A stretch of 64,000 nucleotides of DNA from Eucalyptus grandis (GCF_016545825.1 NC_052622.1:11475001-11539000); one strand, 5' to 3'; counted from the first letter of the stretch, positions 1 to 12,016 are shown. Numbers and translations: made by a program. Notes: generated by a model not told the origin, from the letters alone.

Positions 1-420
1 CTTAATTCTCAGAAAATCAGATAAGGCCATAACAGAATCTATTCCGATAGGCGGACTAATCAATTCAGCTTTCAAGGACTTTCTTATGGCAATGCTATAC
101 TTTTCCAAGGTGGGAGTGAGCTCATGCTTACCGCCAAAGATAAAGGTAGAGGTCTTGGGGCACCAACAGTGGGCGAGTGCTTGGACAAGGCCGCCATGGA
201 TGTTGACACGCAGCAATGGAAGCAATCAACCAATATGTGACCCTACGAAATGAAGGCTATCTTGATCTAACTTGTCCCACCAAGCGCTAAGCTCTTCCTT
301 TGGAGGGAGAATAATTCGAATGTCCGGTGTCCCCATTGTATATTGATCAAGACTCAGGACAATCCTAATGCCATGGACCGACAAAATAATGCGATAAAAT
401 AAGTAAATTGCAAAGGCCAA
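1..420 (-). pseudogene. Gag-region remnant of Tat/Ogre-like gypsy element (DUF7745-like)
   Basis: Read on the minus strand, 226-420 gives a 64-codon ORF with the pattern LSAWWDKL...HFVGSHIG. After a frame change at roughly 120-200 the reading continues with ELTPTLEKY. That order (W-x-x-L, F-x-G-H-I-G, then E-L-T-P-T-L-E-x-Y) resembles the domain, now called DUF7745 in Pfam as far as I recall, that sits near the start of the coding region of some plant gypsy-type elements. Its function is unknown. The frame change shows the copy is broken, and the rest of the element lies outside the window. The neighbouring PBS (1047-1064) and LTR (1068-3846) have the order expected for the 5' end of a minus-strand element. 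The domain name is a recollection, not a search result. Confidence 0.5.
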
Positions 421-1046
421 AAATTTAGAGAACTTACTTTACCAATGATGGGCAATCACATAGACATATGCATGGTAAGTGGCTCGATTTCTAATCTATA
501 AGGCTTATCAAGGTGGAGCCACAAGGATGATCAGACTAGCCACGGGCTTGTGGACTATGTCGGGTCCTCATAACTCCGACTTGGTCAAAGAGCCGACCTG
601 GGTCGCGGGCATGCGGACCGAGGTGGGTACTCTTGACACCATGAAAGAAACTTCGGAATTGAGATGGGCGACTCGTACCGCGAGCATGCGGTTGGAGTGG
701 TATCCATCTCAACACCATCCTAAATGATCCTATGCGGCCCAAGTCCAGCGGCAGGTTGTGTGTGCAATAATGTAGTGCTAGATGCAAGGGATGCACGACA
801 GTTTATACCAAGCAACACTTCATTCATGAAAATAAACCATACATTCCTACACCTCCCTACAAAACAAAGGTTAACAAACACTTCCCCTTATACCTCCCAT
901 CTTGCAAAAACATCTAACACCTTAAATGTTAAGGACGTAACCTTAAATGTTAAGGACGTACCTGGAATCCTCGCTACCAAAAAAAAAAAAACATTTTTCA
1001 AAGAAAAGAAAAATTAGCCTAAGTCCACTAAGAGTTTTAACTCTAA
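421..1046 (-). other. Untranslated leader of Tat/Ogre-like element
   Basis: This stretch lies between the primer binding site and the gag-region remnant on the minus strand. Only short overlapping ORFs occur, and none resembles a known domain. It contains an A-rich run near 978-1015 and a short direct repeat of CTTAAATGTTAAGGACGTA around 921-960. I read it as the element's leader. Confidence 0.4.
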
Positions 1047-1064
1047 TCCCCAGCGGAGTCGCCA
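1047..1064 (-). promoter_or_regulatory. Primer binding site of Tat/Ogre-like element
   Basis: Minus-strand TGGCGACTCCGCTGGGGA lies three bases downstream of the LTR end (1068). The same sequence type recurs at 52714-52731 after another LTR of the same general class. The TGG start matches a tRNA 3' CCA end. I recall Tat/Ogre elements using tRNA-Arg, but the tRNA identity was not checked. Confidence 0.65.
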
Positions 1065-1067
1065 AGC

Positions 1068-3846
1068 TGTCGCAACCAATTTTTTCGGGTGTGAACCACC
1101 TAGGGTTTGGCTAATGGATTGTTAAGCCTAGACTTAACTCAGGCTCTCCCAAGCCCATACCAATTCGCAACTTAGGTTTAAGTTCTTAACATGCAGATAG
1201 ATTTTATTTAGGAGTCGCCACTAATATATTTTTGGTGGGTCGATTAGAAACCCAAGTAAAGTAATGGGAGTTTTACTTTACTCTTACGAACCAGAGATTT
1301 GTGAGTTCGAGGACTTGGTTACGTTAGATTTCCCTAACGCCCTTTCAGTACCTTTCTCTTTTACTTTGAAAAACGTTTGGCAAGCGGTTTGAATCGATTT
1401 TAATTTATCTCCCTAACATGTATGGTGATCATACGGGTGCGCAAACCACGAATTTAACACCCAGATAAACAATAAATAAATTGCAAAAACTTACCTCCAA
1501 GTAACGAAAGCATCTACAATGTTAAATTAAAATCCACATCAACAACCCTAGATATGGTTTCTAATTAACACGCAATTTTTTTTTATTTTCACTTAATTAA
1601 TGAAAATCATGCAATGCAATATTAACTAAATGACCTAATTCTAATGACATGTAATTTCTAATTAAATGGGCCTAGCAAAAATACTAAATGAGATACACCT
1701 CAATGAATCTAACCCTAATGACATGCATATGGCATTTTTTCTTTTTCCTAAAAGAATGCATTTTATCCTAAATAATGAAACTAATTTAACCTATGACTTT
1801 TTTTGTATTTTTCATGAAATTCGAAATTAGGTGAAATGTGAAAATTACCTAATTAGATTAAGATCCTAATTAATTTATATTAGGAATTAGGTTGAACCAA
1901 ATCCTAATCTAAATTAAAATATTATCTTAACCAAAATAATCCTAAAATGCAATATATCTAAAAAAAGTACCTAAACTTATAATAAATTAAAAATTATCTA
2001 AATTAAACTAAGTGCAATTTTTATCCTAATATGCAATGACGTGCAAAATGTACCCTAACTCTACATGATACATGCATGATGATTTTTTTTTGTGTTTTTG
2101 TTTTCTTTCTTTTTTCTAAATTTCGAAATTAATAATTGCCAAATAATTAAACATGAAATCCAAGTTAAAAATGAACTAGCAACCTAAATTAATTGATTTG
2201 ATTTTTTTTATTTTTGAAAATTCGAAATAAAATACCTATTATGAACATTCAAACCCTAAAACTACATTTTTTAATTTTTTTAAAGAAAACTAATTTAAGT
2301 AACACCACAACAAATCAAACCATATTGATACCCAAATTGACGAACGATATCTCGCGCATGAGATCGGGTTGGTCAATTTCACATAAATCACGAATCGGAT
2401 CTCGGGCGGGAGATCGGATTGGCAATTTTTAAGTAATTGCGAGTCGAATTTCGGGCGCGAAAATCGGACTGACAATCACTAATTTTAAGAAAATTTCATA
2501 TCATGGAATTTCAATTTCACATTAAAGGAATAATTACACTAAAAAGATAAAATAAAATAGCAAAAATAATAAACAAAATAAGATAAACAAAATACCTAAA
2601 TTTTCTTTTGCTTTTCTCTTTTTCCTTTTCTTTTTTTCTGAAAAAGAAAAAGAAAAATAAAGCCGGTGGCCGGTCTAACGAGGGAGATTGCTGGCAAAGG
2701 TTCCGACGAGGGCACCGGCGAGGATCAAGACACGGGCCGGTACGGGGCTGACGTCGGATCCGGGTGCAGGCGTCGCGGATCGGCACGGGGTGATGTCGGA
2801 TCTAGGAGCAGGCGTCGCAGGCGGCACGGCGAGATCGGCGAAGCTGTGTCGCGGGCGGAGCGGGGAGGTTCGGATCTCTTGGCGTCGGTCACGAGCGGGG
2901 CGAAGAGCAACCCGGGTCGTCAGTCACCTTGGATCCGTGGCGTCGGAGTCACCGATCGGAGGTCGGGATGAGGTTGCAGGCGGAGCGCGACGGCGAGGAG
3001 TGCGGATCGCGGCGTGGGTCGTCAAACCGCGGGTTTCAAATGGTGGGGCGCTACAGGGACGACAAGAGGCCTCGGGTGGCTGCAGCGAGGATCTTAGATC
3101 TGCAGGCGGCGAGCAGAGGCGGTGTCAGGGCGGCGCGAGCTTCGGGTTGCAGCTCCGGCAACAGATTGACAGGGTGGCGGCGCTGCTCGCGGGGCTGGTG
3201 GACGCGGTGGAGGCAGATCGGTAGTGGTGCGGCCACGGCGGAGACGCGGAGATAGCCGGTGGAGGCGGTGCCGGCGCGGTCGACAGTGCTGGCACGCAGC
3301 GCGGCGCGGGCAGGGGCAACCCGCGAGGAAGATGAACAGTCGCACCCCCTTTTCTTTTCTTTTCTTTTCTTTTCTTTTCTTTTCTTTTCTTTTTTCTCTC
3401 ACATCACTCACCAGTCTTGTCTCTCCCTCTTACTTTTCGAACGTGGGTTCACCAGACCGAAAAGATTTCTTTGAATTTCAGCTTCAAACCTCAAAAACCC
3501 TAAAACTTCCTCACGTATTTTCTCTCCAAAATTTCTAAAATCCTCTCCTCAATTTACCGTACGTGACCCCTTTTATATGCCAAAAAATTGTATCTTAGGG
3601 GTATATTTCATTTCTAATTTTGCTAGAGCACGATACCCCTAAATATATCGCTAAAATATTTTTCGCATATTCCATCAAGAAAATTCCCTTTCTGTGCAAA
3701 AGTGCATCTCCTAGTGTATATTACCTAAATATGTGAAAAATCTTAACGAAATATAACAAAAAATAAAATTTTCCTAAACTATATGCCATGTGATTTTTTT
3801 AAGTAAAAATTAACCCTAAAATTATGCAAAAAATTAGGTGTCAACA
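1068..3846 (-). mobile_element. 5' LTR of Tat/Ogre-like gypsy element (2.78 kb)
   Basis: On the minus strand the LTR runs from TGTTGACACCTAA (at 3846) to GGTTGCGACA (at 1068). It has TG...CA termini, and a PBS follows three bases later. An AT-rich half (about 1490-2660) lies next to a GC-rich, CpG-rich block (2664-3330) and a TTTTC microsatellite. No pair is visible because the element continues off the left edge. Several ORFs in the GC-rich block overlap on both strands and look like compositional artefacts. The terminal sequence and the region after the PBS resemble those of the element at 52350-62254. Confidence 0.7.
3350..3395. repeat. TTTTC pentanucleotide microsatellite
   Basis: About eight perfect TTTTC units run from 3350 to 3389, followed by a T/C-rich tail. 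The repeat lies inside the LTR at 1068-3846 beside the GC-rich block. Confidence 0.95.
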
Positions 3847-4225
3847 AGGAGTGGGAGCTGACGTTTTTTGGGATAGCCGACACTTGTAGATGGAGGATGA
3901 CACGTGATCGATATAGGGGGTCGAGATCTCTCTTTTGAGCTATGGCCAAGTTTAGCTAAAAGTCTTGGCTTTACTTTTTGGTTGTACCAACCCGAGAAAT
4001 CCATCATGAAAATATAAATAAAAGTGGCTCGGCTTTATCTTTTCTTATGGTGTAGTTGGTGTGCATTGCCTTATGGTTATTGGAGGGAGAAATGGTGAGA
4101 CTTGTTTATGCTTCCACTAATGAGTTGTACTGGGACCGTTTTCAAAAAAAAAAAAAATGCCTATGAACTACGGTGCTTCCTCTAAGAGATGTAACTAGTA
4201 TCCATTAGGTGGAGCGATAGGTACC
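3847..4225. other. Unrecognised spacer between two LTRs
   Basis: 379 bases between the end of the Tat/Ogre-like LTR and the start of the gypsy LTR at 4226. It has a 14-A run near 4145 and no convincing ORF, terminal repeat or gene. Confidence 0.5.
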
Positions 4226-4298
4226 TGTGGCGACCTTAGGTGTTTAGGGGTGCCACAGGCACCCCCTGAACGGCCCCCGATCCACTAGGGTCGCCACA
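4226..4298. repeat. Nested palindrome at LTR A end
   Basis: Outer arms TGTGGCGACC (4226-4235) and GGTCGCCACA (4289-4298) are perfect 10-bp inverted repeats. Inside them, GGGGTGCC (4247-4254) and GGCACCCC (4258-4265) are perfect 8-bp arms separated by three bases. It could fold as a hairpin at the transcript end or mark a small inserted element. Confidence 0.85.
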
Positions 4299-7200
4299 AT
4301 CCACTTGCCTTTCTCTTGACCTAATAATATATCACTCTGATACCATAGAATTATAATAGGTCCATAAGTCCTAGGGGTTTATATCATTTATATCAGTCCC
4401 TGCACAGTTTATATATATAACAGAAGCAAAATCCAACATCTCCCTATTCCAAATTCAAAGACAATGCACACCAACTAAAACTTTTATAAATTAAAGTTGA
4501 ACACCTTTATTTACATAAACCTAATGGACATCTTAGTCGGTACATCAAAAATGCCGTGGTTTTCTATACCTGGCTACGTATCAAAAGATAACCGACATCT
4601 TTTCCAACAGTCATATACTTAAAGTCCATCGATCAATGTCGGCGTCCAAAAGTTCCTTCTTTTGTTGTCCTCCTCCTCACGGTCATATCCAACCACTCGG
4701 TCCATTTGCTGGTGGCGGTGACATCCGAGGCATCTTATCTAGTCTGAAATGTTAGTCCCCAAATGGGGTGAGTACAACCACTCAGCGGTAAAAGATTCAT
4801 TAAGCTATATCACGTAGTACCATCAATATCCAGATTCATGCAAGATAGACAAAAACAGGTAGTTAAAGGATAAGCATGCATCAAAATCATGAAATTCTTC
4901 AATCCAATGGCAAATACATTTTCAAAGGATTAAAATGCATCATGTCCAGTTACACAAGTCTCGATCATAGGGCTAAACTATAATGACACGTCCCATTCCA
5001 TGCCATACAATTTAGTCTCATAACCAGACCACACTCATACTTAATATAATCATCAAATTTAATCATTCAAACGGTTTTATCCCCCCAGAGGACCAATGTT
5101 TGCGTCCTTCTGGGATTCCGCACCCAACCCTAGCGTCGCGGAAGCCTCCAAGCATGTATTCATATTACAACCAAGCATCCAAAGGGCATCGACTCATTCA
5201 AACCTCTGGGCATCTCGCTCCCCACCTAGCATCACGAGGAATCACTGGGGACCATAGACATGGTTACCCCTAACCTCCGGATTTATGTACCGACAAGCAT
5301 ACAACCGGGCATCCCGATGCTCCCGGGGAAAATCTCTGGACATGTATTCATAATACAACCAGGCATCCACTCATTCAAACCTCTGGGCATCCCGACTCTC
5401 AGGGCATCATTGACCTGAGGGTCCAATGGTAACAATTAACATCTTAATATCAAAAACACTTTTCGATGTAATGACAAGATGTCCCATGAGTCTTCATCAA
5501 ATCTCAATATTGCATGATATTCTGAATGCCAATATCATCATCTCAAATAACAACTCAAGATGCATTCACCTTTGGGACAAATTGAGCAAATTCGGAACAA
5601 AACAGCTCAAACGTCACAATGCACAGTTTTAGTAACAATTTCGGAATAACCCCTAAATGAACTCATAAAATTCTAAAATTTTGGTATGTTTTAGATGAGA
5701 TCTAAAGGAAGAAATTTCGTGAATAACACTAATTCATATTCGTTGTGTATAAAGAGTAATAGTTTGCTGTTTCCTTCAAAATTCTGCAGTAACTTTCAGA
5801 TTTAGTACCTACAGAAGAAAATTCGTTTCACCAACTAAATCTTGTCCATGCATTCTCAATTTTTGATATACTGTTCCTAAATATATTCCCTACAACTTTC
5901 ATTAAGGGTTCAAGTCTAATTCCGGCTATATAATTACAGAAAATTCATGGAATCACCGAAGGTCATGCTGTTTTCTACAGTACAGCTTACTGGTTCAAGG
6001 TAAATACTCTTATCAACACATTTTCTCATTAACCTTACTATAAATAGATGTCAAACTTGATCTAATGAATGTTCTCTCATGTAAACTTATTCTTTTCCTT
6101 ATCTTTATCATTAGAATTCAAGGCAACACAAATAAAAAGGCTTTGAAACAGAATCTTCATATAGGGTTTTCTTTGTTTCTAGCTCAATCAAACACTTTGT
6201 TTCTATACTAATCTTTCTTACAACACTTCAAAACTCTTCCACAGCATCTAAGGATACTTTCAATAGGTTTTTCTTTAACAAAGAACCTTCCACGGCTCGG
6301 CTCAAAACATATATTCATCCATGAGCTCATTCACTACAACATATACCACTTCTTTCCACTCAGCAACCATTTCCTTGCCTTGCTCAACAATCACAGCTTA
6401 CTCACACTTAGATTTCGAGACATGCAAGCCTCAAATGCAACATGTAATGACTTATAGCCTCAATCTAGAACTCATCTAGCTCAATCCAACACAAAATGGC
6501 AATATCACATTTAATCATCCACAGACTGGCATTCAATCTTCATCTCAATCATCCAAAAACCCAACATGCAGTTTCCATTTCAGCATTTTCTCAAATCTAC
6601 CAGCACTTCACCAGATAATCACAGCATGCATAACATAGATTAATGAACTTCTACTTGCCTCACTCCTAAGTTTGATCAGCAAACAAAACAGGAAGCTCGG
6701 AACCTCGTGCGTGACCCAATCGGCGGCGAAGGCGGGCGGCGATACGCGTGCACAACTGAGGACGATTCTTCTCTCCTCTTTTCCTCTCGCTGTTCATCCT
6801 CTCGCTCAGTATCTCACTCCCTCGCTCACTTGTTCGGTAAGTCTCTCTCTCCCTCTCGACTAATCCACCCCTCTCTCCTCAAATTCATTTACTAACTAAT
6901 CATTTGCATGTTGATCTTTTGGTAAATGCAGCAGCATTGGACAAGTGGAGGAAATGTGGAGATTTCCTTTGCCACTTGGAGGCTAAATTGGAGGCAGCAA
7001 AGAGGCCATCGATGGGCTTCTTCCGGTCAAGCATCATCAAGCCCAAAGAGTCCATTTTGTCGACAATTAATGGGGAAAGAGTAGAGTTGCATGGGCCCGT
7101 GGGCTTGTGGTCACACAGCCCTTAATTCACGGCCCTAATCCTTCAAGAATTAATCCTTAATCAACACACATGCTTGGGCTAAATCACAGCTTACTTACAA

Positions 7201-7483
7201 AGCCCCACGGTGCCGCAACAATGCACAAAAGGGATTCAATTCATAGGGTATACAATTGGTCGGCCAAAATTTAGCATATATATAAAAATATCTTGTGGAC
7301 ACATCTCGTGGAATAAGTCTTGGTCTCACCAATGGCATTATGTAGAAATGATTCTGTAACTTCTTCAACGATCAAACCATTACAATATGCTATGCATCGG
7401 TCCAATGAAAATAAAACAATGTTTGTTACTCAGTCATGTACCGTCGCATACCTAAGGGTCGTCTCAAAATTCCGGATGCCACA
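4226..7483 (-). mobile_element. Gypsy LTR A (3.26 kb), 3' LTR position
   Basis: On the minus strand the LTR starts TGTGGCATCC (rc of 7474-7483), directly after a purine-rich tract that ends a gypsy pol reading frame, and ends GGTCGCCACA (rc of 4226-4235). The ends form an imperfect inverted pair. A GC/CT-rich block (6695-6870) looks like a promoter or leader region. At 4731-4788 it carries the leader module also seen in LTR B and in the solo LTR at 47455-51205, but no long ORF follows. LTR B, at the other end of the coding region, does not match it, so the two are not a pair. A TGGTATCAGAG string (rc of 4335-4345) lies 110 bases inside the LTR. Confidence 0.6.
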
Positions 7484-8640
7484 ATTCTCTCCTCCTTAGA
7501 GAATTTCGTCCTCAAAATTTGACATCACTCATGTCTCTATAAAAAAAATGAGGGTACCTTTCCCTCATCTCTTTCTCACTTTCCCATGTGGCCTCTTCCA
7601 TATCATGATATTACCACAATATTTTAACTAGAGGAATTTTCTTTGTTCGAAGGACTTGTTCCTTTTGGTCTAGTACCTGGATCGACTCTTCTAGGTATCT
7701 CACTTTCTCATCCACTTTGATGGCTTCATGATCGAGTATATGTCCAGGGTCAGGCTGGCACTTCCTCGCAACGACACATGGAACACATCATGCAAATTTC
7801 CCAACTTAGGAGGTAATGCTAGCCGACAAGCTACGTCTCCTATCCTTTCAAGTATCCCAAAAGGTCTAACAAATCTAGGGCTCAACTTGCCCTTCCATCT
7901 TGAATCGTGATACTCCTTTCATCGGGGATACTTTAAGGAATACGTGGTCTCCCATGTTAAATTCCAAGGGTCTTCTACGCTCATCTGCATATCTTTTCTA
8001 TCAACTTTGGGCCGTTTTAAGTCTTTTCCTGATGATCTCTACGACCTCTGTGGTAACTTGTACCAGTTCAAGTCCTGTCAATTTTCTTTTACCTACTTCA
8101 TCCCAATAGACAGGGGTCCTACATCTCCTCCCATACAATGCTTCATAGGGAGCCATGCCTATACTTTTCTGAAAACTATTGTTATAGGCAAATTCCACCA
8201 AGTTTAACTTTTCATCCCAACTTTCTTTAAAATCAACAACGCAAGCTCTCTACATGTCCTCTAGCGTCTGGATTACTCTCTCCATTTGTCCATCTGTCTG
8301 TGGATGAAAAGCAGTACTAAACTAGAGCTTTAGTCCCTAAGGCGGTTTGAAGACTTCACTAAAGGTTTTGAAGTAAATCTCGAATCTCGATCAACGTGAT
8401 AGTTACAGGAACACTATATAAGCGTACTACCTGGCTTACATATATCTCAGCATATTTATCCATCGGATAGTCTACGCAAACTACTCAAAAATGGGCAGAC
8501 TTAGCCAAGTGATCTATTATCACCTAGATGGAGTCGTGGCCACTTGACATCCTTGGTAATCCTTGCACGAAATCCATCTTCACATGATCCCATTTCCACT
8601 CTGGTATATCTAACAGTCTCAATCAAACACACCATTTAGC
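7484..8640 (-). pseudogene. Gypsy pol 3' part: integrase and C-terminal domain (broken)
   Basis: Minus-strand remnants of a Ty3/gypsy integrase, which inserts element cDNA into the chromosome. Reading from 8640 downward: WKWDHVKMDFVQGLP and IWVIIDHLAKSAHF (start of the catalytic core), then FVEFAYN-type text with ALYGRRCRTPVYWDEVG (8001-8201). The usual C-terminal text follows: LSPRFVRPFGILERIG and LALPPKLGNLHDVFHVS (7700-7885). It ends with the FEDE-type segment and a purine tract next to LTR A. Stops and frame changes separate the pieces. The upstream half of integrase and the RNase H domain that should precede it are absent; unrelated copia sequence is there instead. Confidence 0.85.
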
Positions 8641-8861
8641 TAAATTATTCTTATACCTTTATCACCATCAATTCAAGTCTAGAATCATCAAAATCAACAC
8701 CACTAATAACTCATCTGGTTCAATCCAATAGAGACATTTACTACGCCTTCACTGCAACATGGATTCAAGCCTAAAATACAGCTCCATTCATTCAGTCCAA
8801 ATATCGATAGTCCACCAAGATAAGAACCTGTCTAGTTTCCATCGAGTATATCTTGAAAGTA
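8641..8861. other. Junction segment between gypsy integrase and copia LTR
   Basis: No coding sequence. Some phrases near 8708-8740 (AACTCATCTGGTTCAATCCA) resemble text in LTR A near 6470-6490 (AACTCATCTAGCTCAATCCA). It may therefore be a fragment of a related gypsy LTR. The similarity is short. Confidence 0.3.
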
Positions 8862-9776
8862 CTAGTATGAACACCTATAGGGGGTGAATAGGTGTAAAAA
8901 AAAAAAAAATTCTTTTCTTAACAACTTAATTTAGAACAAGGATATGAAGAAATATAATCGAATAGATATGACTACAAATTAAGTAAAGAGATAATGAAAG
9001 AGAATTGAAACACAGTTTATAGTGGTTCGGCTTAGACCAAGCCTACATTCACTCTCCCACGCTGATAGCCCACTGGCTGGATTTCACTATGAATCAAAAG
9101 AGATGTTACAATCTCACGTCCTTGATTCCACAGTGTAGAGACTCTGCTACACTTCCTCAAAGTCTCACAAATATAAATTCTCTCTTTTGAGTACAAATGT
9201 ATGCTCAATAGTTGAATTAGCAAAGAGTAAGGAGCTTCAAACTTTGGAATTTCTCTATCTCGCACACACTCGAATAACTAGAGCGTCTTTCTTTTATACT
9301 CCTCCATGCCTCCATAACCGTTGGCACCTTCCAAAGGAGTTCTTCCAATCTACCCGTTGGATAGAATCAATTAAGGAGATCTCGTGTTATTTAAGGCATA
9401 TGAAGATAGCCCACCAATCTTGTTCGCACATACAATCAGGATCTAGGTTTCCATAAGTAGAACCTTCCGAGTATACTTCGCCAATCAACGAATCTGAATT
9501 ACTCGAATTACTCGCCATACAAATAATAGATCTTTAGATGCTTTCTCCAGCCATGAGATAATCTTCAACCATTCGAATTCAATCCTTAAAGATATACTCA
9601 TATCTAGATAAGGCTTCTTCGTTGGTCTAGAAACTATCAATAAGGGCAGACTTTAAATCTTGAGTCCGGCGGTCTTCAGTCTGGAGGTCTTCAGACTTTG
9701 ATAGTAGAGTCTGGAAGTCTTCGGACTAGGAAACGTTTTGTCAACTTCAAAACATATAAAGAAGATTTCTCCAACA
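8862..9776 (-). mobile_element. Copia-type 3' LTR, copy 1 (0.9 kb)
   Basis: On the minus strand this starts TGTTGGAGAAATC at 9776, immediately after a purine tract, and ends near 8862 after CACCTATTCACCCCC. The same order is found at 43806-44707: the GGGGGTGAATAGGTG motif, then a GGTTCGGCTTA block, the GGCTGGATTTCACTATGAA segment, and GTTTTGTCAACTTCAAAAC near the other end. Both copies lie next to a polypurine tract on the same side, so both are 3' LTRs. The outer end is approximate. Confidence 0.7.
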
Positions 9777-9795
9777 ATCTCCCCCTTTTTTATGG
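9777..9795 (-). promoter_or_regulatory. Polypurine tract of copia copy 1
   Basis: Minus strand ATAAAAAAGGGGGAGAT directly upstream of the LTR start. It matches the AAAAAGGGGGAGATTG type of plus-strand primer common in plant copia elements. Confidence 0.75.
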
Positions 9796-10690
9796 TGACA
9801 AAACTTTCCTGCAGATTTAGACACTATGACCTACAAAATAACACTAAAGCAAACCAAGTTTTCTTATACGAATTTAAAGATTAGAAAAAGATAGTAGCGA
9901 ATCTACAATCACATAAAACATGTTAGTCCTGAAAACACAACTATCTTTAACATAATCAATAATAACTTAAGTTACTTAGCAAGCCTCAGTAGTCCAAACT
10001 AGTCCGAACATAACCACACCAAACAAAAAGATAAAGTCCAAATCAAATCAAACAGAAAAGAAATGTCATCAAATTTGCATAAACTCCTCCTCCTTTTTGT
10101 CAACAGCAAAAAGTGGAGATTGATCAAAAAGAGATGGTTTGAAAAAGGATTAAGAATCAAGGATGTTTAGGCGGGCGAACAAGCTCATATTCTCCCATTG
10201 AATGCACTGTCTTCTCAAGCTTGTCGAAACTTTGCTTCAGTGCCTGAAAGTCTTCACCCTGCATATTAGAATGAACTTGAATCTTCAGGGCAGTTAACTG
10301 TTCATGCAGAAAAACTGAAGTGGCCTTAACAACATTCTTAAGATCTTGCAACTCAAATCCCATAGCATATTGCTAATTCCACACATCCAATAGAATTTCC
10401 AGCATTCTTGAAAAGTCTGTTGTTTGAGCAATTGCATCACTAGGACCAGGAGAGTGTAATTCAGGGAATTTGAGAAATGATGGAACCTCAGTGGATGGTC
10501 CACCATGACTGTCTTCTGGATAGTGTGAGGCATACACATCTTCTGGGTCTGCTGCAGAGCGACTTACATCACTAGCAAACACAAAAGTGAAGAAGTACCT
10601 TTTTGTCCATCAGCTCCCCCTGTTTTGATGCTCTCAGGTGGAGTAGGTAAAGCTTCCTCAGCCTCAGAGTGATGAGCTGCAATAGATTCA
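9796..10690 (-). pseudogene. 3'-terminal extra ORF of copia element (broken)
   Basis: Minus-strand reading pieces lie between a gypsy RT and the copia polypurine tract. The upstream piece (10373-10582) is Pro/Ser-rich with PSFLKFPELHSPGPSDA. The downstream piece (10157-10363) is a likely coiled coil with QALKQSFDKLEKTVHSM followed by YELVRPPKHP and a stop. Degraded text of the same kind (LKTLEGIIQSM, FQLVRVPKNH) sits just upstream of the second copia LTR copy, in 45060-45168. An extra ORF between pol and the 3' LTR is known from SIRE-type copia elements. The protein's role is unknown and no enzymatic motif is visible. Stops and frame changes make this copy non-coding. Confidence 0.5.
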
Positions 10691-11803
10691 TCTCATCTTG
10701 TCTGTCCACACAAATTTCTCTTCCTTTTTCAGGAGTTTTGTCGGAGGCGACGCTAAAGATGATAACCCTTCCACAAACCGTCTGTAGTAACCTGCCAAAC
10801 ACAGAAAACTTCTGATTTCTATCACTATAGTCGGTCTTGGCCAATTGATCATGGCTTCTATCTTGCTCGAGTCCACATAAATTCCTTCGCTTGAAATAAC
10901 ATGCCCTAAGAAAGCAACACGAGTCAACCAAAACTCATACTTGCTAAACTTCGCATATAACTTATGGACTCTCAACTTTTGTAGCACTAATCTTAGATGA
11001 CTCCCGTGCTCTTCGTCACTCTTCGAATACACCAGAATATCATCGATGAACACGATCACAAACTAATCAAAATATTCCTTGAATACTCTGTTCATCAAGT
11101 TCATGAAGGCAGCTTGAGCATTCGTCAACCCGAATGGCATTACTATGAACTCATAATGACCATACCGAGTACAAAATGCTGACTTAGGAATGTCCTCCTT
11201 CCTAATTCTCAGCTAATGATATCCTATCCTCAAGTCAATCTTCGAGAATATTGACGCTCCTTGCAACTGATCGAACAAATTATCAATCCTCAGGAGTGGA
11301 TACTTATTCTTGATCGTTACCTAATTGAGTTATCGATAATCGATGCACAAACGCAACGAACCATCTTTCTTCTTTACAAACAGAACTGGTGCTTCCCAAG
11401 GTGATGCACTAGGATGAATAAATCCCTTATCTTGCAGCTCTTGCATCTACACCTTCAGTTCCTTCAACTCAGATAACGACATCCGATAAGGAGCCTTAAA
11501 GATTGGCTCTGTCCTGGGTGCTAACTCGATCACGAACTCAATTTCTCTCTCTAACGGTAATCCTGGCAATTCTTTTAGAAAGACATCTGGAAATTCTTGC
11601 ACTACTGAAATATCTTCCATCTTCAACTCCTCAACTGTCATATCCACAACAGTTGACAGGTATCTTTGATAACCCTCGTCTAACAAACGAGTTGCCTCTA
11701 GCGACAAGATCAAGACAATCGAGGGACCTCCTCGACTTCTGACAAACTCGAAACTCTCACCCTCTATTGGGTCAAACTGAATCGCCTTGCGATAACAGTC
11801 CAT
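10691..11803 (-). pseudogene. Gypsy reverse transcriptase (broken)
   Basis: Minus-strand Ty3/gypsy RT, which copies element RNA into DNA. The linker with FPDVFLKELPGLP and IEFVIELAPRTEPI is in 11447-11803. It is followed by [18 protein letters not shown], a YRxLNxVTIKN segment with two stops, and [15 protein letters not shown]. The catalytic FIDDILVYS motif is in 10688-11059, then FLGHVIS and [12 protein letters not shown]. It ends abruptly after KFVWTDK at about 10690, exactly where RNase H should begin, and copia sequence follows. At least three internal stops are present although the FIDD motif is kept. It belongs with the gag/protease block upstream and LTR B. Confidence 0.88.
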
Positions 11804-12016
11804 CTTAGTTCGTTGCTTGGTGAGCTAGTCCATGTCAATAATTAAATCAAAGTCGTACATGGCTAGGACTAATAAATCTATTTTCCCCACTCGCTCACCA
11901 ATCACTAACTTGTAACCAGAACAGCTCAAAGGAGCAATAACTTTATCCTTTAATGGTGTAGATATGCAAACTGCCGACTCCAATCATATAGGACTGACCC
12001 CTATCAACTTAACATA

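Noticed and set aside
2666..3255. Overlapping Arg/Gly-rich ORFs of 60-178 codons in the first LTR
   Set aside because: Open on both strands and in several frames in a GC-rich block. No domain; explained by composition.
4335..4345. TGGTATCAGAG on the minus strand as a PBS
   Set aside because: It lies 110 bases inside LTR A, has no LTR end directly beside it, and the real gypsy PBS is at 13552-13563. Probably chance or an old remnant.
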